Shown here: positions 24,861 through 32,448 of the stretch, piece by piece
Layout: the number at the start of each line of letters is the position of its first letter
Numbering within the stretch: position 1 is the stretch's first letter
Translations under genes and position numbers: made by a program
Source: JBDRCC01 sp043822065 [NCBI: archaeon]
GTDB lineage: Archaea; Undinarchaeota; CAZHTU01
Length of the DNA stretch: 64,000 nucleotides
Direction: 5' to 3'
Assembly (NCBI GenBank): GCA_043822065.1
Contig: JBDRCC010000007.1
Coordinates: 79,373 to 143,372, forward strand
Notes under the pieces: model-generated
Database searches by the model: none
What the model was told of the DNA's origin: nothing
Seen by the model: only the letters and a program-made list of their open reading frames with translations

Positions 24861-25484
24861 TTACAGATAATACGACGGGTCTGCAACCCGATCCATGTTT
24901 GGGTCTATCTTGCGCTCGGTGTACTCTTTGGCGTAGTCTATAAGTTCTTCTAAGAAGTTTATCTCTGTGTCCACTCTCTTGATAAACGCCTTTGGCGCCC
25001 CCGTCTCTAAGAGCTTAATGTGCAATTTTGACTTAAGGTAAAGCCCAAACCCAAAACTGTTCTGTATGGCCCTTACGTCCTTTTCAGCATATTCACCCGA
25101 ATCCATGAACTCGCCGATATCCTTCAAAAGCTTTTGCATGACCGTGACATCCGCAAGGAAAAACTGGGCGCCCCGCAAGAGGGTTTCTACTGCGGCGTAA
25201 ATCCCGCCCTTTGGGATTGTATGCCTTTCTGTTTTTGATATTCTCACGACCGAATCCTCTCTAAGGTAGGCGAGCGTGTCCTCCACGTTCTTCGCCCGCT
25301 TCTCTATCCCCCCACGGTAGTCCTTCTCGTTTAGGTATGCAAGGTCATCTATCCAGCCCTCGAACAGCCTCTTGAGATAGGGCGGCAGCTCGGCAACCCG
25401 CCGGATATCCTCGTACGGGCGTCTGGCGAAATCCTCCAGGCCATTAGTCAACCCAATCTTCGGTGCTGAGAGCGACGGCGACAT
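24861..25484 (-). CDS. Hypothetical helical protein (207 aa)
   Basis: Unrecognised soluble protein of 207 residues, almost all helix and charged, ending NMDRVADPSYYL. The ATG at 25484 is preferred over one at 25622 because a TATA box (AGATATAAATACT on the minus strand, about 25507-25519) sits 27 bases upstream, and the longer form would include the promoter and the end of the neighbouring gene. Downstream is tRNA-Gly on the opposite strand. Confidence 0.7.
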   Translation of the reverse strand: MSPSLSAPKIGLTNGLEDFARRPYEDIRRVAELPPYLKRLFEGWIDDLAYLNEKDYRGGIEKRAKNVEDTLAYLREDSVVRISKTERHTIPKGGIYAAVETLLRGAQFFLADVTVMQKLLKDIGEFMDSGEYAEKDVRAIQNSFGFGLYLKSKLHIKLLETGAPKAFIKRVDTEINFLEELIDYAKEYTERKIDPNMDRVADPSYYL

Positions 25485-25519
25485 AAAGAAAATATTGCAG
25501 GCGGAGTATTTATATCTAG

Positions 25520-26023
25520 CTAAATAATGGTCTTTTTCCTGTACGCAGCCCAGTCCTTTTTGTACCTCACTGCAAGATACTTCTCTTCCTGGAGCGTCCA
25601 GTAGAGCATGAAGCCTATCCAAATGGGCGAAGTATAGAGCGCCATCATGCTTCCAAATACCATCGGCACGCCTGCCACCATGAGTATTGAGCCATAGTAT
25701 GTCGGGTGGCGCACGAGCTTGTAGATGCCGCTTGTTATCAGCTTCTTCGGATCCCTGAATGGTATATGGGTGTAGCTCAAGACTACCAAAAGTATGCCAA
25801 CCGTGCCGAGCAATGTGCCAGCGTCCTGCATGAGCGCGCTTCCGCCCTTCGTGCTGTCAAAAAACACCATTGCGAACCAGGCAATCCAGCCGCCGAAGAC
25901 AACGTACTTGACGTTCTTGTCGTACCTGGCGGACGGGTTTCCTGTGTGCTCCTGCCTGTGGTAATAGGCGTGTACGCAGTAGCATGCCAGGCAGACTGCG
26001 AATGCGGCGTAGAACAGCATCAT
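25520..26023 (-). CDS. Isoprenylcysteine/phospholipid methyltransferase-like membrane protein
   Basis: A 167-residue integral membrane protein with five or so hydrophobic segments. The C-terminal SGIYKLVRHPTYYGSIL and LQEEKYLAVRYKKDWAAYRKKT are hallmark sequences of the ICMT/PEMT family, where the RHPxY motif helps bind SAM. Archaeal members have unknown substrates; lipids or prenylated cysteine are the obvious candidates. A TATA box (GGTATATAATAAT on the minus strand) lies 27 bases before the ATG, inside the end of the upstream gene. Confidence 0.87.
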   Translation of the reverse strand: MMLFYAAFAVCLACYCVHAYYHRQEHTGNPSARYDKNVKYVVFGGWIAWFAMVFFDSTKGGSALMQDAGTLLGTVGILLVVLSYTHIPFRDPKKLITSGIYKLVRHPTYYGSILMVAGVPMVFGSMMALYTSPIWIGFMLYWTLQEEKYLAVRYKKDWAAYRKKTII

Positions 26024-26046
26024 GTCCTAACTAAAAAACAGGATTA

Positions 26047-26982
26047 TTATATACCCTTCGGCTTTCTGCCGAGCTTCCTAATCGAGGCGACAAAGAAGCC
26101 TGAGGTGTTGTTGTCCTGCGGCCATATCCGCAGGCACCTTTCGACCGTTGGGTTGTACTTTTCCCCCTCGAACTCAAGCACCGGTTCGCTTCTCTTAAGC
26201 CCGGGCAGGATTATCTCTTCTAGTTCTGATTTCTTGTGCCGCTTAAGGAGCCAGCTGACAACCGCCTCGTCCTCCTGCGGGTCGACGCTGCAGGTCGAAT
26301 AGACAAGCCGCCCGCCCTTTTTCAGCAGGCAGTAAGCCGAGTGCAGGATGCTCTTCTGGTCGTCCGAAAGCCTTTTTGCGAGTTCAGGCGACCACGTCTC
26401 GGCAGTTTCAGGGGACTTCTGCAATATGCCTGTGCCGGTGCAGGGCGCGTCAGCAAGCACCCGGTCGAACTGGATGTCCGTTAGCTGCTGGACTGAGCTC
26501 ATCTCCACTACGCAATTTGTAACTTTCATCCTCTCGACGTTCCTCCTCAGTATGGCAATCCTGTCCTGCCTGACGTCAAGCGCGACTAGTGCGCCCGTGT
26601 TCCCCATATACTGGGCTATCTGGGTGGTTTTTGCACCAGGGGAGGCGCACGCGTCAAGGACATTCTCACCCGGCATCGGACCGAGGACTACCGCAGGTAT
26701 CATGCTTGCGGCTTCCTGGACAAAAAAGTGCCCCTCTTTGTGGCCAGGTACGTTGCCGATGTCCTGGCGTTCGCCTTTCTTGTGGGCTATCCAAAAGCCT
26801 TCAGGGCACCATGGGACTGGGTCAAGATTCCATTCCGCCTCAATGGCACCCTTTAATTTTTTAGCAGATGTGGCTATGGTGTTGACCCGTATGGATTTTC
26901 TCAGCGGCTGGGCTATTGCAGATGAAAATTCTTCCCATGAGGTGAGCTTTTCGTATCTCGCTTTAAATTCTTCCATACTCAC
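26047..26982 (-). CDS. NSUN-family RNA cytosine-C5 methyltransferase
   Basis: A 311-residue NOL1/NOP2/Sun-type enzyme that makes m5C in rRNA or tRNA with SAM. The SAM-binding motif is LDACASPGAKTTQ, the first catalytic-region Cys is in ADAPCTGTGI, and the second in YSTCSVDPQEDE, as expected for the two-cysteine mechanism. The N-terminal 65 residues form the RNA-binding helical part with IRVNTI. The ATG at 26982 overlaps the flavodoxin stop (ATGA), so the two minus-strand genes are coupled. Confidence 0.93.
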   Translation of the reverse strand: MSMEEFKARYEKLTSWEEFSSAIAQPLRKSIRVNTIATSAKKLKGAIEAEWNLDPVPWCPEGFWIAHKKGERQDIGNVPGHKEGHFFVQEAASMIPAVVLGPMPGENVLDACASPGAKTTQIAQYMGNTGALVALDVRQDRIAILRRNVERMKVTNCVVEMSSVQQLTDIQFDRVLADAPCTGTGILQKSPETAETWSPELAKRLSDDQKSILHSAYCLLKKGGRLVYSTCSVDPQEDEAVVSWLLKRHKKSELEEIILPGLKRSEPVLEFEGEKYNPTVERCLRIWPQDNNTSGFFVASIRKLGRKPKGI

Positions 26983-27449
26983 TTGCGAAGCCTGGATGCA
27001 AACTCTCTGACCTTTGCCGTGTAGTTGCCCTCTGCGACCTCTTTGGCAGTTAGGTACAGGCTTGATATAGGGGGCTTCCCCAGCGTGGTTTCCATGTCAC
27101 TAAAAACGCGCTGCTCCGAAGCGCTTCCCTGGGTTGCGAAGAATGCAACTTTTTTGAGCTTCCCCCTGTTTTGGCTGATGTACGTCCTCACTGGGCTTGC
27201 CATCCGCCCGGCCCAGACTGGGGTGCAGAGAACCACAATATCATACTTTGATGGGTCCTTCTTCTGGCTGTTTATCAGCGGCAACTTCCTTGCCACGGCT
27301 TCCCTGCCCGATTTAAGATAGCCAATCAAGCCTGCGCGGCTCGCCGGGTCAGTTATCTCTTCAAGGTCTGAGCGAAGGGCTTTTGCAACTTCCTGCGCGG
27401 CTTTTTTCGTGAAGCCGGTTCTCGAATAAAAAACTGTCAGGGCTTTCAT
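26979..27449 (-). CDS. Flavodoxin-like protein
   Basis: A 156-residue protein with the FMN phosphate-binding loop YSRTGFTKK at residues 8-16, CTPVWAGRMASP (the 60s-loop-type FMN contact) and VAFFATQGSAS (90s-type loop). Flavodoxins shuttle low-potential electrons and can replace ferredoxin. It leads a two-gene unit with NSUN and diverges from tryptophanase; both start codons are about 25 bases from the same A/T-rich box at 27471-27480. Confidence 0.9.
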   Translation of the reverse strand: MKALTVFYSRTGFTKKAAQEVAKALRSDLEEITDPASRAGLIGYLKSGREAVARKLPLINSQKKDPSKYDIVVLCTPVWAGRMASPVRTYISQNRGKLKKVAFFATQGSASEQRVFSDMETTLGKPPISSLYLTAKEVAEGNYTAKVREFASRLRK

Positions 27450-27470
27450 GGATTCGCTAAATCCAAACTC

Positions 27471-27480
27471 TTTTAATAAT
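27471..27480. promoter_or_regulatory. Shared symmetric TATA box between flavodoxin and tryptophanase genes
   Basis: TTTTAATAAT lies almost exactly midway between the flavodoxin ATG (minus strand, 27449) and the tryptophanase ATG (plus strand, 27500). Read on the opposite strand it is ATTATTAAAA. It is about 25-27 bases from each start, so one element could direct leaderless transcripts both ways. Confidence 0.5.
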
Positions 27481-27499
27481 GTTCTGACTAACTCTCGCT

Positions 27500-28867
27500 A
27501 TGCCTACTCCGGAACCTTTTAAGATAAAAATGGTGGAGTCCATAAAGCTCCTCCCGCGCGAAGAGCGCGAGAAAAAAATAAAAGACGTCGGATACAACGT
27601 CTTTATGCTGAGAATCGATGACATCTTCATCGATTTGCTTACCGATTCCGGCACCTCTGCCATGAGCGACATGCAGTGGGCTGAGATGATAAAAACCAAG
27701 CAGACTTATGCCGGGACAGACGCCTACTACTGCCTTGGCGACTCGATAAAAGAGATATTCGGCTTTGAGATGTACCTGCCGGTCCACCAGGGCAGGGCGG
27801 CAGAAAACGTGCTTTTCTCGACCGTTGTCCGGAAGGGCGACTTCGTGCCTAACAACATGCACTTCGACACGACAGAAGCGAACGTCCGCCACAACGGCGG
27901 CATACCTGTCAATCTGGTCAACGACGGCGCCTATGACACCTCAAAGATTGCGGATTTCAAGGGAAACATGGACGTCGCGAAGCTCGAGGGGCTCATCAAG
28001 GAGAACGGGAAGGAAAAAATCCCATTCATCATGCTGACGATAACCAACAACACCGGAGGCGGTCAGCCGGTCTCAATGGAGAACATACGGGCTGTCCGGA
28101 AAGTAGCGGATAAGCACGGCATCCCGTTCTTCTTCGACGCGTGCAGGTTTGCCGAGAACGCCTACTTCATCAAGACGCGGGAGAAAGGCTATGCTGGCAA
28201 GTCCATCCGCCAGATTGTCAGGGAGATGTTCTCATATGTTGACGGCTTCACGTTCAGCGGCAAGAAGGAGGCGCTGACAAACATCGGCGGCCTTCTCGGC
28301 TTCAGGGACGAGAAGCTTTACGAAAAGTGCAGGAATGAGCTAATCATTGTCGAGGGCTTCACGACCTACGGCGGGCTTGCATGCCGCGACCTTGCAGCAA
28401 TGGCGCAGGGACTTAAGGAGTCGACTGAGGACTCATACCAGGAGTACAGGCACGCCCAGGTGGAATACCTTGGAAACCTCCTGAAGAAGGCAGGCGTCCC
28501 GATAATAGAGCCAATCGGTGGGCATGCGGTTTATATCGACGCGAAAAAGTTCCTCCTGCACATCCCTCCTGAGCAGTTCCCGGGGCAGGTTCTAACCTAC
28601 AGCCTCTACGTAGAGTCTGGAGTGCGCGCGGTTGAGCTGGGTTCGTCCGCATTCGGCTACTGGGACGAGAAAGAGAATTTTATCCCTGCAAAGCTCGAGA
28701 CAATGCGGCTTGCAATCCCGCGCCGGGTTTACACGAACTCGCACCTGGAATACGTTGCAGAAGCAATAATAACGCTTTACAAGAAGAGGGGCCAGCTCAA
28801 GGGCCTGAAGCGGATTTATGCGCCAAAGCTCCTTGGCCACTTCACAGCCAGGTTTGAGCCTCTGTGA
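27500..28867 (+). CDS. tnaA: Tryptophanase (PLP-dependent beta-eliminating lyase)
   Basis: A 455-residue fold-type I PLP enzyme of the tryptophanase/tyrosine phenol-lyase family, full length. Motifs: LTDSGTSAMSD, HQGRAAENVLFS, TNNTGGGQPVSM, FFFDACRFAENAYFI, and the PLP lysine in FTFSGKKEALTNIGG. The FDTT sequence near residue 130 and the AVELGS stretch without the Arg used by tyrosine phenol-lyases to bind the phenol point to tryptophanase, which gives indole, pyruvate and ammonia. Such enzymes are rare in archaea, so transfer is likely. The start is supported by the TATA box at 27471. Confidence 0.9.
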   Translation: MPTPEPFKIKMVESIKLLPREEREKKIKDVGYNVFMLRIDDIFIDLLTDSGTSAMSDMQWAEMIKTKQTYAGTDAYYCLGDSIKEIFGFEMYLPVHQGRAAENVLFSTVVRKGDFVPNNMHFDTTEANVRHNGGIPVNLVNDGAYDTSKIADFKGNMDVAKLEGLIKENGKEKIPFIMLTITNNTGGGQPVSMENIRAVRKVADKHGIPFFFDACRFAENAYFIKTREKGYAGKSIRQIVREMFSYVDGFTFSGKKEALTNIGGLLGFRDEKLYEKCRNELIIVEGFTTYGGLACRDLAAMAQGLKESTEDSYQEYRHAQVEYLGNLLKKAGVPIIEPIGGHAVYIDAKKFLLHIPPEQFPGQVLTYSLYVESGVRAVELGSSAFGYWDEKENFIPAKLETMRLAIPRRVYTNSHLEYVAEAIITLYKKRGQLKGLKRIYAPKLLGHFTARFEPL

Positions 28868-28885
28868 TTCTTAAAAAATAGAAAA

Positions 28886-28905
28886 TAGGGGGCGTTCGCC
28901 CCCTA
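28886..28905. terminator. Bidirectional terminator between tnaA and the secreted SCP2-like gene
   Basis: A perfect 8-bp inverted repeat (TAGGGGGC/GCCCCCTA) with loop GTTC lies between the convergent genes. It is followed by ATTTTT on the plus strand, and on the minus strand by TTTTCTATTTTTTAAG, so it can stop transcription from both sides. Confidence 0.65.
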
Positions 28906-28913
28906 CCGAATTT

Positions 28914-29840
28914 TTAGCAGGTGCAGACTACAGGCGGCTTGTTCTGGTAGGAGAAGTCAGTCAGCGTCTTTCCGACACAGTAGACTCCGGTCTTGCCAAT
29001 CAAGCTTTCCATCTCAGTGCCCTCAAATACGCACTGGACGCTCTCGCCCAAGTTGTTTTTGCCCTTGTCGCACCTTGCCGGGCAAGGCGTAGCACTGGGC
29101 TTTACTGGCTGGCATCCGCATCCTTGTTTGCTGTTTGGCCCGTAAAGCGTGAGCTCTCCAGGGCATGTTCCGCTGAGAGGCGCCTTGTTTGCGTATTCCG
29201 CCTTAACAAAGCACGCGCCAGGGGTCGTCTGCGGCCCGAAAAGCGTGTATGGCGGCTCGCAGGCAAACGGGCAGATTTCCGCCACTGCTGCGGCTGCCGG
29301 CTGGGCCGGAGCCGATGGCTTGAAGAATATGTTGTATACCTTCAGGGAAATCTTAAGGAAGCTGAGCTTTATCTTCCCCGTTATCGTCCGCGCCTTTATC
29401 TCTATCTTTTTCGTGTTCAGCGCAGTTATGAGCGCGTTCGCCGGGTCTGGGGAGTTCATTATCTGGCCAAGGGTGTCCTCCTTAATGGTCATGGAGTACG
29501 CCCACTGGTCGACGGCCCCCGGGCCGATGTCGGTCACCTTGCCATCAGAGCCGATTATCATGTACCCCGTTTCAACCGCACCTGTTGCGGACACAAAGTC
29601 GAGCTTTATCCTGCCCTTTGGCAGCGCCTTTGCCACCATCTGGTTCGACATAAGCCCGTTGTTGATTTTTGCAGTAACTGCGTTCTTCAGAGTGACGTCC
29701 GCCTCGATGTCGGCAAGCGCCGCAGCTATATCTGCAATATTCGAACTGAAAAGCTTGTCTAGCGTCTCATCAACAGTCGCAGCAAGGGCGATGTTGGATA
29801 CCAGGACCAAGCCCAATACAAAACCTAAAAACCTTTTCAT
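28914..29840 (-). CDS. Secreted SCP2-like protein with Cys-rich C-terminus
   Basis: The 308-residue protein starts with a signal peptide (MKRFLGFVLGLVLVSNIALA). Residues about 60-180 resemble the SCP2 lipid-carrier fold (GYMIIGSDGKVTDIGPG, TLGQIMNSPDPANALITAL). A Pro/Ala linker leads to a C-terminal third of about 100 residues with some 14 cysteines, including CPFACEPP and GCGCQ, probably disulfide-bonded. The ATG at 29840 is chosen over one at 29858 because the TATA box (TTTTTATACC on the minus strand, about 29869-29878) and GGTGG ribosome site place transcript start downstream of the latter. Function and ligand are unknown. Confidence 0.82.
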   Translation of the reverse strand: MKRFLGFVLGLVLVSNIALAATVDETLDKLFSSNIADIAAALADIEADVTLKNAVTAKINNGLMSNQMVAKALPKGRIKLDFVSATGAVETGYMIIGSDGKVTDIGPGAVDQWAYSMTIKEDTLGQIMNSPDPANALITALNTKKIEIKARTITGKIKLSFLKISLKVYNIFFKPSAPAQPAAAAVAEICPFACEPPYTLFGPQTTPGACFVKAEYANKAPLSGTCPGELTLYGPNSKQGCGCQPVKPSATPCPARCDKGKNNLGESVQCVFEGTEMESLIGKTGVYCVGKTLTDFSYQNKPPVVCTC

Positions 29841-29947
29841 AATACCACCATAGCCCATAATCGCGCCTTGGTATAAAAATGAAACGCTTTGGCAGGATAT
29901 TATAATTTTAAATACCAGTTAGCGTTTCCTGTGGTTAGGAGGTTCAA

Positions 29948-30657
29948 ATGAACTACGAGACAGCATTCAAGAAACCAGTTACTGACGTCAAGAAGCTGGT
30001 GATAGGCGTGATCCTTGGCATGATACCGGTAATCCACTGGATTGCCAAGGGGTTCTACCTGAACTGTTCAAATGTCGGGAAGGTGAAAACGGGCGATAAG
30101 ATGCCGGAGTGGACCGACTCCCAGCTCTTTTCATCACCGGTCTTCTGTCAAGCATAATAGCCTTCATCTACATGCTGCCTGCAACCGCAGTAATCGCAGT
30201 TGGTGCAGGCATGGGCCTCATGACCCTGATGAGCGGCCTCCTTGCAGCAGGCGTCCCGTCGCAGTTCATGGGCATTATCCACGGAGGCCAGGCGAACGCG
30301 CAGGCAATGTTGCCGTTCTTCCAAAGCAACCTGATGGCGCTTCTACCTGCGGCAGTGGGATTTGTGCCGTACATGGTAGTAGGCTTCCTGCTGATGATGG
30401 TCGCGCTTTACTTCACACCGATGGCCGTCCTGAGCTATGTTGCTAGCGGAAATTTCGGCGACGCGTTTGCGCTGAAAAAGGTCTATGCTCGCGCCATGAA
30501 CACAGAATACTTTGTTACTTGGCTTATAGTGCTGATTGGCGTTACTGCAGTGCTCGGCTCAATACTGCGTTTTGTCCCAGTCATAGGCTTTGGGCTTGCA
30601 ATGTTCGTGGGCGGAGTCATCAGCTACTCGCTGTTTGGCCAGATATACAAGAAATAA
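29948..30657 (+). pseudogene. DUF4013-family membrane protein with a frameshift
   Basis: The N-terminal 57 residues (frame starting at 29948, NYETAFKKPVTDVKKLVIG) and the C-terminal 180 residues (frame including 30109) together make one DUF4013-type multi-helix membrane protein. The first frame ends early at 30157. The family sequence continues from the PEW motif directly into LPALFITGLLSSIIAF in the other frame. One base appears missing around 30116-30122 (GACTCCCAG); an extra base there would restore a single frame. It has a strong ribosome site (AGGAGGTT, 29937-29944) and TATA box. This may be a real mutation or a sequencing error. Confidence 0.8.
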
Positions 30658-30666
30658 CCAGATGTT

Positions 30667-30686
30667 GGAGCAACTTTGGTTGCTCC
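30667..30686 (+). terminator. Hairpin terminator behind the DUF4013 locus
   Basis: A perfect 8-bp stem GGAGCAAC/GTTGCTCC with a 4-base loop, followed after a few bases by the T-rich CTATTTTTAG. It lies 9 bases after the stop codon and before the next small gene. Confidence 0.65.
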
Positions 30687-30738
30687 CTCCTCTATTTTTA
30701 GACGAAAGGGATATTAATCCGTTTGAGATATTCTCATC

Positions 30739-30981
30739 ATGGTGAACGCTACCGCCTCCGGCCTCCTTGGGAGCCTGATGAGCCCGTCAGCGACTCCGTT
30801 TTCTATATTCCTGCTTGTCCTTGGGCTAATCCTCCTCGTCTGGGGCGTTGCCTGGAACCTAAAAAAGTTTCTCTATGGGGACAACATAAGCCTGTTAGAG
30901 CCGGACGACGTCCTTGTCTACGTTGGCATGATTCTCTGCTTCACAGCCTTCCTCATGATATTTGGCAAAGGCTGGTTCTAA
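30739..30981 (+). CDS. Small two-helix membrane protein (80 aa)
   Basis: Unrecognised. Two hydrophobic helices (about residues 19-40 and 58-75) are separated by a polar loop (KKFLYGDNISLLEPDD). A TATA-like element (GATATTAATCC, about 30711-30721) is at a suitable distance from the ATG. It lies between the DUF4013 locus and the MS-channel-like gene, both membrane proteins, with no shared motif. Confidence 0.6.
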   Translation: MVNATASGLLGSLMSPSATPFSIFLLVLGLILLVWGVAWNLKKFLYGDNISLLEPDDVLVYVGMILCFTAFLMIFGKGWF

Positions 30982-31089
30982 TCCGGCGCTCAGCAGTTTG
31001 CAGAATCTGAAATACTTAAAAATTTCCGGAAACCCTCGATAGCAAGGCTTATATACGCCGGTAGTTTTTGCCTTGGTAGGTGATGCAGG

Positions 31090-31761
31090 ATGGCAATCCC
31101 AATAGTTGAGCAAACTGTCTTCAGTCTACAGGCAGCACTGCTTAGTCTTTGGGCGTCCTTCCTCGAAGTGTTTCCGGGAATCATCGCGGCACTAGTTGTA
31201 TTAGTGATCGGTGGTCTTATCGGCCTGCTCTTCGGGAAGATACTTACGAAGGTCCTGCAAGAGGCCAAGATTGATGAATGGCTTAAGTCGCACGGCGTGG
31301 CAAAGGCGCTCGAGGGCATGTCGCTCTCTGGTGTCCTTGGCAGCGTGCTCAAGTGGTACATCATTGTTGTCTTCCTCGGCGAAGCCGCGGCGCTGGTTAA
31401 ACTGGCAGCCATACAGGTCTTCATGCTGAGGATGGTAAGCTATGTACCCTCCTTGATCGGGGCGTTCATCATACTTCTGCTTGGTCTCCTTATCGGCGAA
31501 TACGCAAAGAACAGCGTCATAAAGAAGATGGACTTCAAGTACGCAAAGGAGCTTGGCAAGTTTGCCAAATTCCTGATAGTGTATTTCTCCATCGTCATCG
31601 GTCTCCAGACCGCACAGTTTGACGCTGGTATTCTCGAGGATGCCTTTAGGATAGGCTTCACTGCCATAGTAATCATCGTGGCAGTGGTCTTCGGTGCGAC
31701 ATTCGCTTGGACCTTCAGAAAGGATGCCGAAAAGTTTTGGAATGAAGTCAAGAAGATGTAA
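31090..31761 (+). CDS. Mechanosensitive-channel-like 'TM helix' repeat protein
   Basis: A 223-residue membrane protein with about four to five long hydrophobic helices. Two segments, LVVLVIGGLIGLLFGKILTK and FIILLLGLLIGEYAKNSVIK, match the conserved TM-helix repeat seen in MscS-related proteins, each rich in Gly. The cytosolic MscS beta domain is missing, so channel function is uncertain. The leader has a TATA box (CTTATATAC, 31048-31056) and a ribosome site AGGTGAT six bases before the ATG. Confidence 0.78.
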   Translation: MAIPIVEQTVFSLQAALLSLWASFLEVFPGIIAALVVLVIGGLIGLLFGKILTKVLQEAKIDEWLKSHGVAKALEGMSLSGVLGSVLKWYIIVVFLGEAAALVKLAAIQVFMLRMVSYVPSLIGAFIILLLGLLIGEYAKNSVIKKMDFKYAKELGKFAKFLIVYFSIVIGLQTAQFDAGILEDAFRIGFTAIVIIVAVVFGATFAWTFRKDAEKFWNEVKKM

Positions 31762-31776
31762 ATCTTCTGCTTAACT

Positions 31777-31794
31777 GGAGGGAGACATCCCTCC
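31777..31794 (+). terminator. Hairpin terminator behind the MS-channel-like gene
   Basis: A perfect 7-bp stem GGAGGGA/TCCCTCC with a GACA loop is followed by CTTATTTTTTATC, 16 bases after the stop codon. Confidence 0.7.
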
Positions 31795-31842
31795 TCCTTA
31801 TTTTTTATCTTGCCCCACGGGGCGGTATAATGCGCGTAAACG

Positions 31843-32352
31843 CTAAACCAGGCTTGAAACGATGCTCTCGCCCTTATTCTTCTTTCTCCGGTACATGGCG
31901 AATGCCTCCGAGTCCCACCGGTTCAGGTCGTAGCTCCCTGCCTGCCTAATCTCAGGGTATACGAAAAAATCCTTTAGGAGCGGGTATTTCCGGTACAGGC
32001 GCGCCCTCCTGTCCTCCATTCTCTTTGCGAGCCTTTGCACCTTTCCCTTGTTCTGGGAGTAGACGTTTGCGAATATGTAAAGCTCCGTCGGTGAAAACCT
32101 GTTGCCGTACTCGAACGGGCTCCTCTTCCTGAAGTGCACAATTTTCGTCCTCGTAAGCCCAAGGCCGCTGACCAGCCTTCCGTTTGACACGCCAGACGAT
32201 AGCTGGATGTTTTTGAACCCGAAGTCCTTCTCGAATATGCTCTTCAGCAGCCCAATCCTCCTGTTCCTGTGAAAGCTGCCCTTAAACGCCTGCGAGTCCT
32301 TGAAGCTGACCAGCCGCGTGACGTATGTTATATGCAGAACGTACCATACCAT
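31843..32352 (-). CDS. Basic hypothetical protein (169 aa)
   Basis: Unrecognised soluble protein with a high Arg/Lys content (KRMEDRRARLYRKYP, AMYRRKKNKGES), which suggests nucleic-acid binding. It has no cysteines and no zinc motif. A TATA-like element on the minus strand (AGTATAAAAAC, about 32377-32387) lies about 28 bases before the ATG. The gene converges with the MS-channel-like gene and diverges from the radical SAM gene. Confidence 0.65.
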   Translation of the reverse strand: MVWYVLHITYVTRLVSFKDSQAFKGSFHRNRRIGLLKSIFEKDFGFKNIQLSSGVSNGRLVSGLGLTRTKIVHFRKRSPFEYGNRFSPTELYIFANVYSQNKGKVQRLAKRMEDRRARLYRKYPLLKDFFVYPEIRQAGSYDLNRWDSEAFAMYRRKKNKGESIVSSLV

Positions 32353-32448
32353 TTTGCTCTTTTAAAGATGTCCCTGTTTTTATACTTAATTATTATCGGC
32401 AAGCTCCTCTGACTCCGGGTTTATATCCCGTTAAAAAATTTATGAAGC

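Noticed and set aside
27500-28867. Tyrosine phenol-lyase instead of tryptophanase
   Set aside because: The Arg and Thr that bind the phenol group in tyrosine phenol-lyases are replaced, and the FDTT and AVELGS segments match tryptophanase.
29124-29762. 212- and 234-codon plus-strand frames opposite the secreted SCP2-like gene
   Set aside because: The minus-strand frame has a signal peptide, a promoter and domain-like features; the plus-strand frames have none.
29948-30157. Independent 69-residue protein at the DUF4013 locus
   Set aside because: It stops inside a family domain that continues in another frame; a single frameshifted gene explains both parts.
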